Positions 6,001 to 6,229 of a DNA stretch of 6,229 bases are shown piece after piece; position 1 is the first letter of the stretch, and every line of letters starts with the position of its first letter. The DNA comes from Deltaproteobacteria bacterium. Lineage in GTDB: Bacteria > Myxococcota_A > UBA796 > UBA2385. The notes below the pieces were generated by a model that was given only the letters and a program-made list of their open reading frames with translations, had not been told where the DNA came from and searched no databases. The stretch is taken from assembly GCA_947462115.1 (NCBI GenBank), contig CANHON010000289.1, positions 1 through 6,229 on the forward strand. Direction: 5' to 3'. The position numbers and the translations under genes were made by a program.

Positions 6001-6229
6001 CCACGCCCACCGGCGCGGTGCTCCGGGCGGTGCTCGACCAAGAGTCCGCCTTGGACCGCGCGGCCGCCTTGAACAGCGCGGTCGGCACCTTCGCCGAGGC
6101 GACCAGCACCTACACTCTGCCACTCCCGGCGCCGGTCAGCCCCCAGGGCGGCGCCGCGCGTCCTGCTGCGCGGAGCATCGCCCTCTACGGCGTTCAGACC
6201 CACAACCTGCGCTCCGTCGATGTGAAGAT
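3054..6229 (+). CDS. uvrA: Excinuclease ABC subunit A (UvrA), apparently a tandem double UvrA; 3' end outside window
   Basis: UvrA is the ATP-driven damage sensor of nucleotide excision repair; it loads UvrB on damaged DNA. The frame is open for 1058 residues and off the right edge. Residues 1-60 are a non-canonical extension. ABC half I has AREHNLRGVDL, Walker A GLSGSGKS (89-96, K95), NPRSTVGTVTE (about 151-161), a CPSC pair (C178, C181), a UvrB-binding region with KGEYRKEL (217-224), zinc-type ligands C313, H316, C337, C340, a second CPEC (C464, C467), signature LSGGE (545-549), Walker B YVLDEPSIGLH (D571, E572) and switch H604. ABC half II has SENNLRDV, Walker A GVSGSGKS (696-703, K702), a CX2CX19CX2C zinc module (C795, C798, C818, C821), LSGGE (885-889), YVLDEPTTGLH (D912, E913) and H945. 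No motif is missing, so this first unit should be active. A normal UvrA would stop near residue 990. Here a low-complexity linker leads into a new HNLRSVDV motif, so a second unit is expected downstream. ATG 3054 is chosen for its GGAG site; ATG 3213 is the alternative. Confidence 0.95.
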   Translation, partial: MSDPELLGATTGATAGATLGASNGLAVLTSIPALPPAGGVPSRALSPGPSGLVMVPEGDQNIVVIGAREHNLRGVDLVLPRGGLTVITGLSGSGKSSLAFDTIYQEGQRRFMESLSAYARQFLGSMEKPKVERIDGLSPTLCIDQKTVNRNPRSTVGTVTEILDHLRLLMARLGTPHCPSCDRALSRTSPGELADRLIRDQPEAWITVMAPIVQERKGEYRKELAEAQAQGWVRARIDGQLHRLDEAPTLGRYEKHSIELVVDRLRARPENRSRMAEAMEQAVARAGGGLSLLVRGPEAEADEHQLISMARTCPEHGITAAELEPRLFSFNAPQGACQACSGLGFLEDFDPALILDEDAPVDRCVRLLQGEDDHIPYGMVSRTTLAGVAKALGAPKGARLRELSAEQRAGLLEGCAVEVQITRTFEGRSTVTSRAWPGVMPNLKDVWRYTHLPRLQPLRRQQRCPECGGARLSALARAVRFRGQSIDQLTDLTVEAARAWVEGLALTEAEARIGAPILKELRARLGFLSEVGLDYLGLNRSAATLSGGEGQRIRLAGQVGAGLQGITYVLDEPSIGLHGRDQHRLMLALEALRDKGNTVLVVEHDPMTMRRADWLVEIGPGAGVEGGRLVASAPPAVFLRSDALTARFLRGEERIPLPATRRGGSGKALRLLHASENNLRDVTLSVPLGTLTVVTGVSGSGKSTLILHTLTRAVAAKLHGAEDPPGAHGGLEGVEHLDKIVRIDQDPIGRTSRSNPATYTGAMDVIRDLFAALPESRVRGYSKGRFSFNVAGGRCEECKGAGLVTVELQFLADVEIPCEACGAKRFNAETLELRYRGRTITEVLDLSIAEAAALFQQHRKLRRIFDTLVEVGLGYVKIGQPSTTLSGGEAQRMKLAAELARPNAEPTLYVLDEPTTGLHMADVRRLLGCLQRLVDRGHTVLVVEHDTDVIKCADHVIDMGPDGGAGGGHIVGEGTPEQIARLATPTGAVLRAVLDQESALDRAAALNSAVGTFAEATSTYTLPLPAPVSPQGGAARPAARSIALYGVQTHNLRSVDVK
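3075..3122 (+). repeat. uvrA: Four 12-bp tandem repeats encoding GATX tetrapeptides in the UvrA N-terminal extension
   Basis: Four imperfect 12-base units (3075-3086, 3087-3098, 3099-3110, 3111-3122) of the form GGCGCCACC plus one codon encode GATT, GATA, GATL and GASN (residues 8-23). The segment is probably disordered and outside the ATPase core. Third positions here include several A and T, unlike the rest of the gene. If translation really starts at 3213, the repeats would be leader DNA instead. Confidence 0.65.
6024..6229 (+). other. uvrA: Linker and start of a second UvrA unit within the same frame
   Basis: After the end of the first UvrA core (about residue 990), the frame runs through a stretch rich in Ala, Pro, Thr and Ser (for example YTLPLPAPVSPQ) to about residue 1040. 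It then reads IALYGVQTHNLRSVDVK to the window edge. This segment matches the opening of UvrA ABC half I, which carries HNL, and not half II, which carries ENNL in this family and in this protein (ASENNLRDV). The Walker A motif that should follow about 20 residues later lies outside the window, so completeness of the second unit is not seen. Confidence 0.75.

Noticed and set aside
2886..6203. A 1105-codon open frame on the - strand opposite uvrA
   Set aside because: The + strand frame 3054-6229 is an unmistakable UvrA. The antisense frame is an artefact of G/C-rich third codon positions and shows no recognisable motif or domain.

Overview
The window looks like a piece of a high-GC Myxococcota (deltaproteobacterial) chromosome. 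Third codon positions are almost always G or C. One protein carries the AgmX/PglI-type C-terminal domain typical of myxobacteria, and another is a ferritin-like protein of a type I associate with that phylum. This placement is inference from protein families and composition, not a database match. All genes I can support lie on the + strand. I see no tRNA, rRNA, CRISPR array, insertion sequence or convincing terminator.

Left region (1-1968): three genes are packed with overlapping stop and start codons. They are the 3' end of an unrecognised protein with four cysteines (3-284), a probable small lipoprotein of unknown function (281-1261), and a ferritin-like di-iron protein with a full set of four Glu and two His ligands (1258-1968). 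The ATGA and GTGA overlaps, plus a GAGGAGG ribosome binding site before the third gene, point to one translationally coupled operon.

Middle (1972-2913): a secreted protein with an acidic stretch after the signal peptide and an AgmX/PglI-like C-terminal domain follows after a three-base gap, in the same frame. It probably belongs to the same transcript. A 140-bp gap follows (2914-3053). It has no gene, but holds two CTGAAC direct repeats, a weak promoter-like pair and, just before the next ATG, a GGAG ribosome binding site.

Right region (3054-6229): a very large, open-ended uvrA frame. Residues 1 to about 990 already form a complete UvrA: two ABC ATPase halves, a UvrB-binding region, the zinc modules, and both Walker A, signature and Walker B sets. 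The frame does not stop there. It crosses an Ala/Pro/Thr-rich linker and, in the last 50 bases, starts again with the HNL-type motif that opens a UvrA first half. The gene therefore appears to encode a tandem, head-to-tail double UvrA, whose second unit lies beyond the window. This is the most interesting feature here. A comparable tandem UvrA is known from Chlamydia, so it is unusual rather than unprecedented.
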